Below are positions 42,447 through 50,618 of a stretch of 64,000 nt of DNA, in pieces (positions within the stretch are counted from its first letter, which is position 1; each line of letters opens with the position of its first letter). The position numbers and the translations under genes are program-made. The stretch covers positions 248,001 to 312,000 of the forward strand of contig NZ_JAAMPJ010000002.1 of assembly GCF_011067745.1 (NCBI RefSeq). The letters are read 5' to 3'. The stretch is from Lentzea alba. GTDB taxonomy: Bacteria > Actinomycetota > Actinomycetes > Mycobacteriales > Pseudonocardiaceae. The notes beneath the pieces were generated by a model, which had not been told where the DNA came from, ran no database searches, and was given only the letters and a program-made list of their open reading frames with translations.

Positions 42447-43430
42447 CTATCGCGGTGGCGCTGCCCGACGGTAACCGGCCTCCAGGCGCCCACCCGCCGA
42501 CTCCAGAACGCGCTCCACGACCCGGATGAACCGCTCGGCGCCCTCGCCCCGGACCAACGCGCGGTAGGAGTCCACGAGCTCGTCCTCCTTGGCGTCGCGC
42601 AGCCGTCGCAGCAACCACTTCCCGTGCCCGAGCCACCGGTTCTCCACGACCAGCGCCAGCTCCCCCACGCAGGTCAGCAGCCGTGCGGCGACGAAGAGCA
42701 GTTCGTCCTCGTCCCGTGCCCCGATGAGGTCTTCAAGCAGGTCGGTGGTGCCGTACCGGCGGTCTTCCAGCTCCGTGACGGTCGCGAGTGGAGGGCCGGC
42801 GTCCAGCAGAGCGCGCGCCTCGGTCCTCATGCGCGCACCAGTGCCGTCGGCGTCGAGCATGAGGAAACCCTCGGCGCACATGTGCAGCAGCGGAGGACGT
42901 CGGCCCTCCGTGTCCCGGGCGACGAAGTCCTGGAACGACTCGATGGTGTGACAGAACAGCTCGACCGGCCAGCCGCGGTGCTCCAGCGTCTCGCGGAATG
43001 CGCCGGGCAGGTCGTCGACGATCACGACCATGTCCAGGTCCGAGTTCGCCGTGTAGGTGCCGGCCGCCACGCTGCCGCCGAGGAACGCCGCCCTCGCCAG
43101 CGGATACCGGACGTCGAGCAGGTCACGGGCGACCTGCACCGGGTCCTTGTCCCAGTCCAGCGGATGCCCGGTGACGTAGTAGTCCTGGTCGGGGTCAAGC
43201 GGGCCGAGCACCTGTTCGACGCGCGGGCGGATCTCCCGGCCGACCTCGTTCAGGTCCACCAGCCACGGGTTGTCCTCGGCGTCGAAGAGCGGTCTGATCG
43301 CCAGGAACTGCGCGCGGGAGATGTCTCGCACGCTGACCGGCGACCCGCTGCGCCGCTTCGCATAGCCCTTCAGGCGCCAACCCATGTTGTCGCCGTAGGC
43401 GTGCCTTACCTCGTCCTGGTCCTCGGCCAC
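42447..43430 (-). CDS. Nucleotidyltransferase-fold protein of unknown substrate
   Basis: 327 residues. Residues about 115-140 (FLGGSVAAGTYTANSDLDMV) contain the polymerase-beta-type GS-x-x-x-G-DxD signature of NTP-transferases. A C-terminal helical part may bind substrate, as in aminoglycoside nucleotidyltransferases, and an N-terminal segment of 95 residues is unrecognised. It could modify a small molecule or RNA. Start GTG 43430; ATG 43385 is an alternative. Confidence 0.75.
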   Translation of the reverse strand: MAEDQDEVRHAYGDNMGWRLKGYAKRRSGSPVSVRDISRAQFLAIRPLFDAEDNPWLVDLNEVGREIRPRVEQVLGPLDPDQDYYVTGHPLDWDKDPVQVARDLLDVRYPLARAAFLGGSVAAGTYTANSDLDMVVIVDDLPGAFRETLEHRGWPVELFCHTIESFQDFVARDTEGRRPPLLHMCAEGFLMLDADGTGARMRTEARALLDAGPPLATVTELEDRRYGTTDLLEDLIGARDEDELLFVAARLLTCVGELALVVENRWLGHGKWLLRRLRDAKEDELVDSYRALVRGEGAERFIRVVERVLESAGGRLEAGYRRAAPPR

Positions 43431-43527
43431 GCCTCCATTCTTACCCGGCGAACACTTCGGCTAACCGCCGAACGTCGGCAGTTGCTCGACCGAAAGGTCC
43501 TCTTTGGAGGCTGAGAGACCGCTTTTG

Positions 43528-44694
43528 TCAGAAGAAGTCCGCGAGCCGAGGCACCCCGGACGCGCCGACGAGCTGGTCCAGCACCACCGCGTCGGCCGGG
43601 TCGCCCTCCAGCAAACCCGCACGCCGCAAGGCATGCGTGTTCTGCGCGCCGGAGAACCACGGTCCGAGTGCCCGCGCGTGCAGCCGCACGGCCCCGGTGC
43701 CGCCGGGTTCGACGCGCACGGAGCCGTCCTCGACGACGATCCGTTGCGGACCCGCGTGCCACGGCGCGTGGTCGTCGATGATCTCCAGGTCCACGGCGGC
43801 GTTCGCGAGGCGCGGCCAGCCACGGGCGGCCACGGCGGCGGGCAGGTCGACGACCCGCAGCATCCACGTCGAGGTCGACACCGAGTAGCTCATCGGGGTG
43901 GCACCGAGCAGGTTGAGCGTCGCGGGGTCGGTGATCCGCAGGTCGATGGCGTCGAGCGTGCCCGCCCACGACTTCAGCGAGGCGAGCAGGTTCAACTGGG
44001 CCTCGACGTCGACGCCGATGAGGTCGTAGACCTTCAACCGGCCCATGTCCCCGCCGGGTTCGCGCCCGGCGGTCAGATATCCGCGCAGGCCGTTCGGGCC
44101 GGGCAGCACGCTCACCAGGTCCATCTCGAGCACCTTCGCGAGGTCGATCCGCGGCGGGCGCCGGTCGGCCATGCCGTCGATCGTCCGCGCCACCTCGAGA
44201 TAGCAGTCGTGCAGCGCCGTGAGATCGCTCTCCACAGCCGGGCGCGACGGTATCGGCTCGGTGGGCCGCTCAACCGCCAGCAACCGGTCCATCGGCAGCT
44301 CGACCCACTCGAAGAGCCCTGTCCGCTCCCAGCCGCGTTTCCGGTACAGCGTCGGCACGGTCGCGTAGAGCACGGAGATGGGCTGCCCGTGCTCCCGCAT
44401 GACCGGCAGAGCGGCGTCGAGCAACGCGTTCGCCACGCCTCGGCCGCGGTAGGCGCCGTCCACGGCGACGCCGCCGATCCCGCCCATGGGAACCGCGGCG
44501 CCGCCGTAGAACTGCGCGTACTCGCCGATGCCGAGCACACCGGCGACCCGCCCGTCGATCTCGGCCGCCAGACCGCACGAACCGGGCCTCAGCAACGGTC
44601 CGGACGGCGTGGTCCCGTTGAACGCGACCTTGCGAAGCCGGAACACGGCGTCGCGGTCGTCCTCGGTGTACTCACGGATGTGCACGGAGAACAT
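43528..44694 (-). CDS. Eis-family GNAT acetyltransferase
   Basis: 388 residues with Eis architecture: a first GNAT domain (GGIGGVAVDGAYRGRGVANA with acetyl-CoA loop R-G-x-G-x-A), a second GNAT-like domain and a C-terminal SCP2-like domain ending ...LADFF. In Eis the terminal carboxylate is a general acid/base, and the short hydrophobic end here fits. Eis acetylates aminoglycosides or proteins. The start lies directly after the stop of the dehydrogenase gene (TAG then ATG), so three genes (EthD, dehydrogenase, Eis) form one operon. Confidence 0.88.
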   Translation of the reverse strand: MFSVHIREYTEDDRDAVFRLRKVAFNGTTPSGPLLRPGSCGLAAEIDGRVAGVLGIGEYAQFYGGAAVPMGGIGGVAVDGAYRGRGVANALLDAALPVMREHGQPISVLYATVPTLYRKRGWERTGLFEWVELPMDRLLAVERPTEPIPSRPAVESDLTALHDCYLEVARTIDGMADRRPPRIDLAKVLEMDLVSVLPGPNGLRGYLTAGREPGGDMGRLKVYDLIGVDVEAQLNLLASLKSWAGTLDAIDLRITDPATLNLLGATPMSYSVSTSTWMLRVVDLPAAVAARGWPRLANAAVDLEIIDDHAPWHAGPQRIVVEDGSVRVEPGGTGAVRLHARALGPWFSGAQNTHALRRAGLLEGDPADAVVLDQLVGASGVPRLADFF

Positions 44695-45510
44695 CTACCA
44701 GGAGAAGAAGCCCTGACCCGACTTCTTTCCCAGCTCGCCGCGTGCGACCTTGTCCCGCAACAATCGCGGCGGCTCGAAGCGCGGCCCCAGCTCGGCGGCG
44801 AGGTGTTCGGCGATCGCCAGCCGGACGTCGAGCCCGACCAGGTCGGTGAGCTCCAGCGGGCCCATCGGCCAGCGGTAACCGAGCTTCATGCCGGTGTCGA
44901 TGTCCGCGGCGGAGGCGACGCCCTCCTCCAGCATGCGGATCGCTTCCATGCCAACGGCGACGCCCAGCCGTGACGTGGCGAACCCCGGCGCGTCGCGCAC
45001 CTCGATGACGGTCTTGCCCCACTGCTCGGCCCAGCTTCGCGCCTTGGCCACGTTCGCGGGGTCGACGCCCTCGTGGTGCACGAGCTCGACGAGCTGCTGC
45101 ACCGGCACGGGGTTGAAGAAGTGCATGCCCAGCACGCGTTCGCCGGGCAGGCCGGCGGCGATCTCGGCGATCGACAGCGACGACGTGTTGGACGCGAGGA
45201 TCGCCCGCGGGCACTTCGCCGCGGCCTCGCCCAGCACCTTCTGCTTGAGCGGCACGTTCTCCGGCACGGCCTCGACGACCAGCTCCGCGTCCGCCGGCAG
45301 CTCGCCGGTGCGCAGGTTCGCGAACGCCGCCTCGGCGTCGGCGAGCTTGCCCTTCTCCTGCGCCTTGTCGAGCGACCGCCGGACGGCGAGCCTGCCCTGT
45401 TCGACGCGCTCGGCGTCGGCCTCCGCGAGCGTCACCTCGTGGCCGTGGGCGAGCAGGACGTGGACGATGCCCGCGCCCATCGTGCCGCCACCGATCACGA
45501 CAGCCTTCAC
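44695..45510 (-). CDS. 3-hydroxyacyl-CoA dehydrogenase (FadB2/PaaH type)
   Basis: 271 residues. NAD-binding loop AVVIGGGTMGAGIVHVLLAH, ILASNTSSLSI, and RVLGMHFFNPVPVQQLVELV with the catalytic His. The C-terminal helical domain includes PGFATSRLGVAVGMEAIRML and GYRWPMGPLEL. Oxidises 3-hydroxyacyl-CoA with NAD+. GTG 45510 overlaps the EthD-gene stop. A monofunctional enzyme without the hydratase half. Confidence 0.92.
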   Translation of the reverse strand: MKAVVIGGGTMGAGIVHVLLAHGHEVTLAEADAERVEQGRLAVRRSLDKAQEKGKLADAEAAFANLRTGELPADAELVVEAVPENVPLKQKVLGEAAAKCPRAILASNTSSLSIAEIAAGLPGERVLGMHFFNPVPVQQLVELVHHEGVDPANVAKARSWAEQWGKTVIEVRDAPGFATSRLGVAVGMEAIRMLEEGVASAADIDTGMKLGYRWPMGPLELTDLVGLDVRLAIAEHLAAELGPRFEPPRLLRDKVARGELGKKSGQGFFSW

Positions 45511-45824
45511 GAGACGACCTCGGCGCTGAACATCGCCACGAGCTCCATCCCGCCGATCTCGCTGAGGTTGGCACCGGACGAGGCCCACTCGGCCGTCTTG
45601 AAGGCGGCCTTCATCGACTCCGCGGACTCGAAGTACAGCTCGGCGATCAGGTACGGCTCGGTGTCGCCGAGGAACCCGGCCAGGAAGACCCGCTGCACCT
45701 TGGCGACCTCGGCGCGCACGAGTCCCGGCACCGAGTCGGCGATCGGCATGTGCGTGCCGAAGTACTTCTCGTCGAAACCCTCGGGGTCGGCGGGCTTCTT
45801 GTACAGCGCGATGTACTTGATCAT
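45507..45824 (-). CDS. EthD-domain small protein
   Basis: 105 residues, ferredoxin-like EthD dimer: MIKYIALYKKPADPEGFDEK, YFGTHMPIADSVPGL and LIAELYFESAESMKAAFKT. GGAGGACGG precedes ATG 45824. EthD proteins are small ring-oxidation or cyclase helpers; the operon with a dehydrogenase and an Eis-like enzyme suggests a catabolic or modification pathway. Confidence 0.85.
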   Translation of the reverse strand: MIKYIALYKKPADPEGFDEKYFGTHMPIADSVPGLVRAEVAKVQRVFLAGFLGDTEPYLIAELYFESAESMKAAFKTAEWASSGANLSEIGGMELVAMFSAEVVS

Positions 45825-45898
45825 GTGACACCGTCCTCCTCGACTCGCCGAGCACTGTAACGCCCGGAGCACTCGCCGGGCTGAGGCACGATGGTGAG

Positions 45899-46546
45899 GT
45901 GCGGATCATCCTGCTGCGCCACGGTCAGAGCCTCGGCAACGTCGACGAGCTCGCCTACTGCCGCATCCCCGACCACGCGCTCCCGCTCACCGAACTGGGC
46001 GAACAGCAGGCCAGGGCCGCCGGCGCCACGATCAGGGAGCTGATCGGCACCGGACCGGTGGCGGCCTACGTGTCGCCCTACAAGCGCACGCGCCGGACGT
46101 TCGACCTGCTCGGCGTGCGAGCCGAACGCGTCGTGCACGAACCACGGCTGCGCGAGCAGGACTGGGGCAACCTCCAGGACCCGACCGAGCAGGAGATGCT
46201 CAAGCACCAGCGGCACGCGTTCGGGCACTTCTTCTTCCGGCTGCCCAACGGCGAGTCGGGCGCAGACGTCGACGACCGGCTGGCCGCGTTCATCGACAGG
46301 CTCGAAGTCCGGCTGAACGAGGACGAGGCGCATCCCAAGACGGTGCTGATCGTGTCGCACGGTCTGACGATCAGGTTGCTGTGCCGCAGGTTGTTCGACT
46401 GGAGCATCGAGCTGTTCGAGTCGCTGTCCAACGTGGACACCTGCGAGAACCGCGTGCTCGACCACGACGGCACGGGGTGGAAGCTGGACCGCCCCTTCGA
46501 CCAGTGGCGCGACTCACCGGACGGGACGGTCCAGCACCAGGTCTAG
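45899..46546 (+). CDS. Histidine phosphatase-superfamily protein
   Basis: 215 residues. N-terminal catalytic His in [23 protein letters not shown] (Arg), [10 protein letters not shown] (acid) and [13 protein letters not shown] (second His). Likely a phosphoglycerate-mutase-like phosphatase. Converges with rpmF with a 4-nt overlap. Confidence 0.9.
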   Translation: MRIILLRHGQSLGNVDELAYCRIPDHALPLTELGEQQARAAGATIRELIGTGPVAAYVSPYKRTRRTFDLLGVRAERVVHEPRLREQDWGNLQDPTEQEMLKHQRHAFGHFFFRLPNGESGADVDDRLAAFIDRLEVRLNEDEAHPKTVLIVSHGLTIRLLCRRLFDWSIELFESLSNVDTCENRVLDHDGTGWKLDRPFDQWRDSPDGTVQHQV

Positions 46547-46704
46547 ATCAGTCCGCGCTTGTAAGCGGCCACAAGGCGGCGAGGAACGAGAAGCTCCTTG
46601 CCGTCCAACGTCCTGACGGGCACGAGGTCCGGCGCGGTGGCCTTCCACTGCGAACGCCGGTGACGCGTGTTGGAGCGGGACGTCTTGCGCTTGGGGACGG
46701 CCAT
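46543..46704 (-). CDS. rpmF: 50S ribosomal protein L32, zinc-independent form
   Basis: 53 residues, [20 protein letters not shown] start. The CxxC/CxxC zinc knuckle of zinc-bound L32 is absent, so it is the C-minus paralogue made during zinc shortage. ATG 46704 overlaps the L31 stop (TGATG). Part of the leftward arm of a Zur-type operon. Confidence 0.92.
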   Translation of the reverse strand: MAVPKRKTSRSNTRHRRSQWKATAPDLVPVRTLDGKELLVPRRLVAAYKRGLI

Positions 46705-46955
46705 CAGCGCTCTCGCTTTCCGTAGCGGCGGTTGAACTTCTCGACCCGGCCCGCGGTGTCCACGAGTCGTTGCGTGCCCGTCCAGAACGGGTGCGAGTCG
46801 GCGGTGATGTCGACGACCAGCAGCGGGTAGCTGTTGCCGTCCTCCCACTCGATGGTCCGGTTCGACGTCGCCGTCGAGCGGGTCAGGAACGTCTTGCCGG
46901 TGGACGCGTCCTGGAAGACGACGGGGTGGTAGTCGGGGTGGATTCCGGGCTTCAC
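46704..46955 (-). CDS. rpmE2: 50S ribosomal protein L31 type B
   Basis: 83 residues, [40 protein letters not shown]. No CxxC pair, the zinc-free L31B form. GTG 46955 overlaps the upstream gene stop. Confidence 0.94.
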   Translation of the reverse strand: MKPGIHPDYHPVVFQDASTGKTFLTRSTATSNRTIEWEDGNSYPLLVVDITADSHPFWTGTQRLVDTAGRVEKFNRRYGKRER

Positions 46956-47836
46956 ATCTCCAGCTTTCGGATCGAGTCCACGAAGGACAGTTCGTCGTCG
47001 GTCAGCAGCGCGCCTTCGAAGGCACCGGTGATGGCTTCCGGTTCACCCAAGGTGATCGCCACGATCTGAGTGGTCTTGCCTTCGCGCGGGCCGCCTTCGC
47101 CGACGTGCATGCCGCAGCCCGCCGATTCCAGGTGCAGCGCGATCTCCGGCTCGTCCGCGACCCAGAGCCGGCCGCGCGAGCGCACGACCGTGCCGTCGAG
47201 CAACGAGTCGAGCGCGTCGTTGAGGCGGGCCGGGTGGAACGGCCGGTCCGCCGTGAAAACCGCCGTCGAGACACCGCATTCGGGCGTGAGCGGCATCATC
47301 CGCGGACGCGTGCGGCTGCACACGACCACGGTTTCGGGCGTGCAGCGATGCGCTCCGGGTGCCAGCCGGTCGAGCACGGCCAGCGTCCGTTCGTCCGCGT
47401 TCCCCTGCAGCACCAGCACATCCGCTGCTTCGGCCTGCGCGACGACGACCTGCGCCACCGTGCGCTGATCGGTGGTCATGGACGCGTCGCTCAACGCGTC
47501 GTCCAGCCAGGTCGCCGCGTCGATCACGGTGATCACGCACTCGACGTCGACGCCGAGGTTGCGGCGCACGGCGTCCGGTTCGAGCAACGGGTCCAGGTGC
47601 AGCACGACCGTGTGCCCGGCGAGCGTCCCGAGCAGTTCCCTCAGGTCCTCCCGCACGGTGCAGGACACGCAGTTGTGCAGCAGGTCCACCTCGGTCACGA
47701 TGCCGTCGACCCAGCGCCGGACGCACGTTTCCGCAGCCACGTGACGTACCAGCACCGAGCCAGGCCGGTCGCGCCACACCCGCACGGCGATGTCGTGGTC
47801 GACCAGCCCCGCCACCATAACGACAACGGTTTCCAT
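46952..47836 (-). CDS. mrf: CobW/G3E-like protein, Mrf homologue (hibernation-factor recruiter)
   Basis: 294 residues. A G3E-GTPase-like fold lacking the Walker A loop (the N-terminus reads [12 protein letters not shown]). [11 protein letters not shown] keeps a CxxC in the position of the CxCC metal site of CobW GTPases. The C-terminal CobW_C domain has [20 protein letters not shown] and [13 protein letters not shown]. In mycobacteria Mrf (same operon, same lost P-loop) is needed to recruit the hibernation factor Mpy to C-minus ribosomes. ATG 47836 starts beside the Zur-like site. Confidence 0.8.
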   Translation of the reverse strand: METVVVMVAGLVDHDIAVRVWRDRPGSVLVRHVAAETCVRRWVDGIVTEVDLLHNCVSCTVREDLRELLGTLAGHTVVLHLDPLLEPDAVRRNLGVDVECVITVIDAATWLDDALSDASMTTDQRTVAQVVVAQAEAADVLVLQGNADERTLAVLDRLAPGAHRCTPETVVVCSRTRPRMMPLTPECGVSTAVFTADRPFHPARLNDALDSLLDGTVVRSRGRLWVADEPEIALHLESAGCGMHVGEGGPREGKTTQIVAITLGEPEAITGAFEGALLTDDELSFVDSIRKLEM

Positions 47837-47851
47837 GTGAGGTACCGTAGA

Positions 47852-47871
47852 TGAAAACGAAAGTCGTTTCA
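47852..47871. promoter_or_regulatory. Zur-like box
   Basis: TGAAAACGAAAGTCGTTTCA is an imperfect 20-bp palindrome in the style of actinobacterial Zur sites (TGAAAAT-type half-sites). It lies in the 49-bp gap between mrf and rpmB, so it could silence both divergent C-minus operons when zinc is plentiful. Confidence 0.7.
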
Positions 47872-47885
47872 AACAGGAGGTGTGC

Positions 47886-48116
47886 ATGCGCTGCCAGCTG
47901 ACCGGCCGTGAGCCGGGCTTCGGCAACCGCGTCTCGCACTCGCAACGCAAGACGCGGCGCCGGTGGAACCCGAACGTCCAGCGCAAGCGGTACTTCGTGC
48001 CGTCGCTGAACCGGTTCGTGACGCTGACGCTGTCCGCGAAGGGCATCAAGACCGTCGACAAGCTGGGCATCGAGGCCGCTGTGGCCCGGCTCCGCCAACT
48101 TGGGGTGAAGGTCTGA
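47886..48116 (+). CDS. rpmB: 50S ribosomal protein L28, zinc-independent form
   Basis: 76 residues: [40 protein letters not shown]. Only one Cys, so no zinc site. AGGAGG 5 nt before ATG 47886. First gene of the rightward arm of the zinc-starvation cluster. Confidence 0.94.
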   Translation: MRCQLTGREPGFGNRVSHSQRKTRRRWNPNVQRKRYFVPSLNRFVTLTLSAKGIKTVDKLGIEAAVARLRQLGVKV

Positions 48117-48283
48117 TGGCCAAGAGCACCGACGTCCGGCCGATCATCAAGATGAGGTCGACCGCCGGCACCGGCTACACCTACGTGACCCGCAAGAACC
48201 GCCGCAACGATCCGGACCGGCTGGTGCTGCGCAAGTACGACCCGGTCGCGCGCAAGCACGTCGACTTCAAAGAGGAGCGCTGA
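48116..48283 (+). CDS. rpmG: 50S ribosomal protein L33, zinc-independent form
   Basis: 55 residues without Cys: [20 protein letters not shown] and [21 protein letters not shown] overlap with rpmB. Confidence 0.94.
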   Translation: MAKSTDVRPIIKMRSTAGTGYTYVTRKNRRNDPDRLVLRKYDPVARKHVDFKEER

Positions 48284-48284
48284 C

Positions 48285-48578
48285 GTGGCGAAGAAGTCGA
48301 AGATCGCCGCGGATCTGCGCCGCCGGGAGGTCGTGGCGCGCTACGCGGAACGGCGGGCTGAGCTCAAGGAGATGCTGCGGCACCCCGAAACGCGCGAGGA
48401 AGCGTTGCGGGGCCTGCAGAAGCTGCCGCGGGACGCATCGCCGACCCGGCTGCGGAACCGGGACGTGGTAGACGGCCGCCCGCGCGCCTACAACCGGGCG
48501 TTCGGCCTGTCCCGCATCCGGCTGCGGGAGATGGCTCACCGCGGTGAGCTTCCCGGCGTCTCGAAGGCGAGCTGGTGA
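48285..48578 (+). CDS. rpsN: 30S ribosomal protein S14, zinc-independent form
   Basis: 97 residues: [58 protein letters not shown]. No CxxC, the long C-minus form. GAGGAG precedes GTG 48285. Confidence 0.94.
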   Translation: MAKKSKIAADLRRREVVARYAERRAELKEMLRHPETREEALRGLQKLPRDASPTRLRNRDVVDGRPRAYNRAFGLSRIRLREMAHRGELPGVSKASW

Positions 48579-48808
48579 TGCGCGAGAAGAGGCCGCCGAA
48601 GCGCAGGGTGAACCTGCTCGCGAAGGAGGGCGTGACGGTCGTCGACTGGAAGGACATCACGCTGCTGCGCAAGTTCATCTCGGACCGGGGCAAGATCCGG
48701 TCCCGCCGGGTGACCGGCCTGACGCCGCAGCAGCAGCGTCAGGTCGCGACGGCTGTCAAAAACGCACGGGAGATGGCCCTGTTGCCGTACCCGTCACAAG
48801 GGCGATGA
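48578..48808 (+). CDS. rpsR: 30S ribosomal protein S18, zinc-independent form
   Basis: 76 residues, no Cys: [40 protein letters not shown]. Coupled by TGATG. End of the rightward C-minus operon. Its 3' 53 nt overlap an opposite-strand membrane ORF. Confidence 0.94.
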   Translation: MREKRPPKRRVNLLAKEGVTVVDWKDITLLRKFISDRGKIRSRRVTGLTPQQQRQVATAVKNAREMALLPYPSQGR

Positions 48809-49112
48809 CGCGGATCGCCGTGCTGGCCACGACCGCCAGCACGGCGAGCTGCACCAGCAACGCGAGCACCCAGGTCGTGTGTTCGTCGACCGTCAGATCG
48901 CCACGAACACCCACCAAGAAGGTCGCGTAGAGGCCCCAGCACTGCAGTGCGGCCAGGCCTGCTCCGACGATCGTCGTGCGCATGGACACGATCACGACCA
49001 CCGCGGCGAGCAGGACGAGGGCCAGCAGCGGCCAGGCACCGGTGAACGCGGTCACGCCGACTCCGCCGCCGAATCCGAGCGCGGAGCCGTAACCACCTTT
49101 CATTCTTCGCAT
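48756..49112 (-). CDS. Small membrane protein, unknown function
   Basis: 118 residues, three hydrophobic segments: about residues 12-43, 48-68 and 78-103. The stop lies inside rpsR (53-nt antisense overlap), which is unusual and lowers confidence in the 3' end. ATG 49112 or 49103. No family recognised. Confidence 0.5.
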   Translation of the reverse strand: MRRMKGGYGSALGFGGGVGVTAFTGAWPLLALVLLAAVVVIVSMRTTIVGAGLAALQCWGLYATFLVGVRGDLTVDEHTTWVLALLVQLAVLAVVASTAIRVIALVTGTATGPSPVRF

Positions 49113-49196
49113 CCGATCGGTCTATCGCCTCAGGTGAGATCAGCGCCACCTCTCCAGCGTGAAGTTGGTGCTTTCGAGTGAGGCACGATCGCACGA

Positions 49197-49823
49197 ATGA
49201 ACCTGTACGAAGTAGTTCACCGGCGCAGGGACACCCGTGCCGAGTTCACCGGCGAGGAAATCCCACCCGACGTGCTGCGGCGCGTGCTCACCGCGGCGCA
49301 CGCGGCGCCGAGCGTCGGCCTTTCCCAGCCGTGGGACTTCGTGCTGGTGCGTGATGAGTCGATCCGGCGGGCGTTCCGGGATCACGTCCAGGCTGAGCGC
49401 AGCGTGTTCGCCGCCCAGCTCGACCAGGAGCGCGCGGAGACGTTCTCCCGCATCAAGGTCGAGGGCGTCATGGAGTCGTCGCTCGGCATCGTCGTCACCT
49501 ACGACCCCGACCGGGGCTCGCCGGCGGTGCTCGGCCGGCACGCGATCGCGGACGCGGGCCTGTACTCCGTGTGCCTCGCCATCCAGAACCTGTGGCTGGC
49601 CGCGACCGAGGAAGGCCTCGGTGTCGGCTGGGTCAGCTTCTACCGGGAGGATGTGCTGCGCCGCCTGCTGAACATCCCCACGAGGGTCCGTCCGGTGGCG
49701 TGGCTGTGCGTCGGACCGGTGCGATCGCTACCGGACACGCCCGATCTGGAACGGCACGGCTGGCGCAACCGGCTGCCTCTCGAGGACGTGCTGCACTACG
49801 ACTCGTACGGCCGACGAAATTGA
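49197..49823 (+). CDS. bluB: 5,6-dimethylbenzimidazole synthase BluB
   Basis: 208 residues, nitroreductase-fold flavoenzyme. RRRDTRAEFTGEEIPPDVLR, HAAPSVGLSQPWDFVLVRD, AIQNLWLAATEEGLGVGWVS and the C-terminal CVGPV block fit BluB, which fragments reduced FMN to make the lower ligand of cobalamin. No cobalamin genes or riboswitch are adjacent in view. Confidence 0.85.
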   Translation: MNLYEVVHRRRDTRAEFTGEEIPPDVLRRVLTAAHAAPSVGLSQPWDFVLVRDESIRRAFRDHVQAERSVFAAQLDQERAETFSRIKVEGVMESSLGIVVTYDPDRGSPAVLGRHAIADAGLYSVCLAIQNLWLAATEEGLGVGWVSFYREDVLRRLLNIPTRVRPVAWLCVGPVRSLPDTPDLERHGWRNRLPLEDVLHYDSYGRRN

Positions 49824-49827
49824 AGTG

Positions 49828-50574
49828 ATGCGGACTATCTCTGTCGTAACGCCCGTGCATCCACCTCACACACGTTTCCTGCCTGAGGCGTACGAGTCTT
49901 TGTGCGCGCAGGAACTGCCGGAGGGGTGGAGCTGGGAATGGGTGATCCAGCACGACGGTGACGCGGAGTCGGAACCGTCCTTCGGGGACCCGCGGGTCAC
50001 CTTCTCGGCGTCTCCGGCGGCAGGTGCGGCGGGCGCGCGGAACATGGCTCTCGCCCGGTCCCGCGGGGAGTTCGTCCGGAACCTGGACGCCGACGACCTG
50101 CTGGTGGACGGCGCTCTGCGGCGCGACGTCGAGGTTCTGGTGCGGCACGCGCACGTCGGCTGGGTGACCTCCGCCGCGCTCGACCTCCTGCCCGACGGGG
50201 AGGTGGTCTCGTGGGCGTCCGGTGATCCCGGCGAAGGTGTGGTGGAACCCGGCTGGATGCTCGACGTGTTCATCAGCGGCGAATGGCGACTGCCCGTCGT
50301 CCCGGGCACGATGTGCGTCCGGCGGGACCTGTTGCTTGCGCTGGGTGGGTGGATGGCGTTGCCCCGATCCGAGGACACCGGTCTGCTGATGGCTTTGCAG
50401 ACGGTCTCGGCCGGGTACTTCATCGCGACGCCGAGCATGCTGTACCGCAAGCACGGAGTGCAGGTGACGGCGGGGAACCTGCACAACGACCCCGTTGACA
50501 AGAAGCTGCGCTACGGAATGATCGTCGATCGAGCCCAGGCACTGCGCCACATGTACACGCAACCAGCCCGGTAG
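49828..50574 (+). CDS. Family 2 glycosyltransferase
   Basis: 248 residues, GT-A fold: ISVVTPVHPPHTRFLPEAYE, WVIQHDGDAES, AAGARNMALARSRGEFVRNL, DADDLLVDGAL (DxD-like), and RSEDTGLLMAL as the acceptor-side acidic block. No membrane helices. Four bases separate it from bluB; the acceptor is unknown. Confidence 0.85.
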   Translation: MRTISVVTPVHPPHTRFLPEAYESLCAQELPEGWSWEWVIQHDGDAESEPSFGDPRVTFSASPAAGAAGARNMALARSRGEFVRNLDADDLLVDGALRRDVEVLVRHAHVGWVTSAALDLLPDGEVVSWASGDPGEGVVEPGWMLDVFISGEWRLPVVPGTMCVRRDLLLALGGWMALPRSEDTGLLMALQTVSAGYFIATPSMLYRKHGVQVTAGNLHNDPVDKKLRYGMIVDRAQALRHMYTQPAR

Positions 50575-50618
50575 CCTGTGCAAGCCGCTCGGCGAGTCGG
50601 AACGGAGTCGATGAACGA

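Noticed and set aside
49113..49196. Cobalamin riboswitch before bluB
   Set aside because: Only 84 bp separate it from the divergent gene and no B12-box-like sequence is visible.
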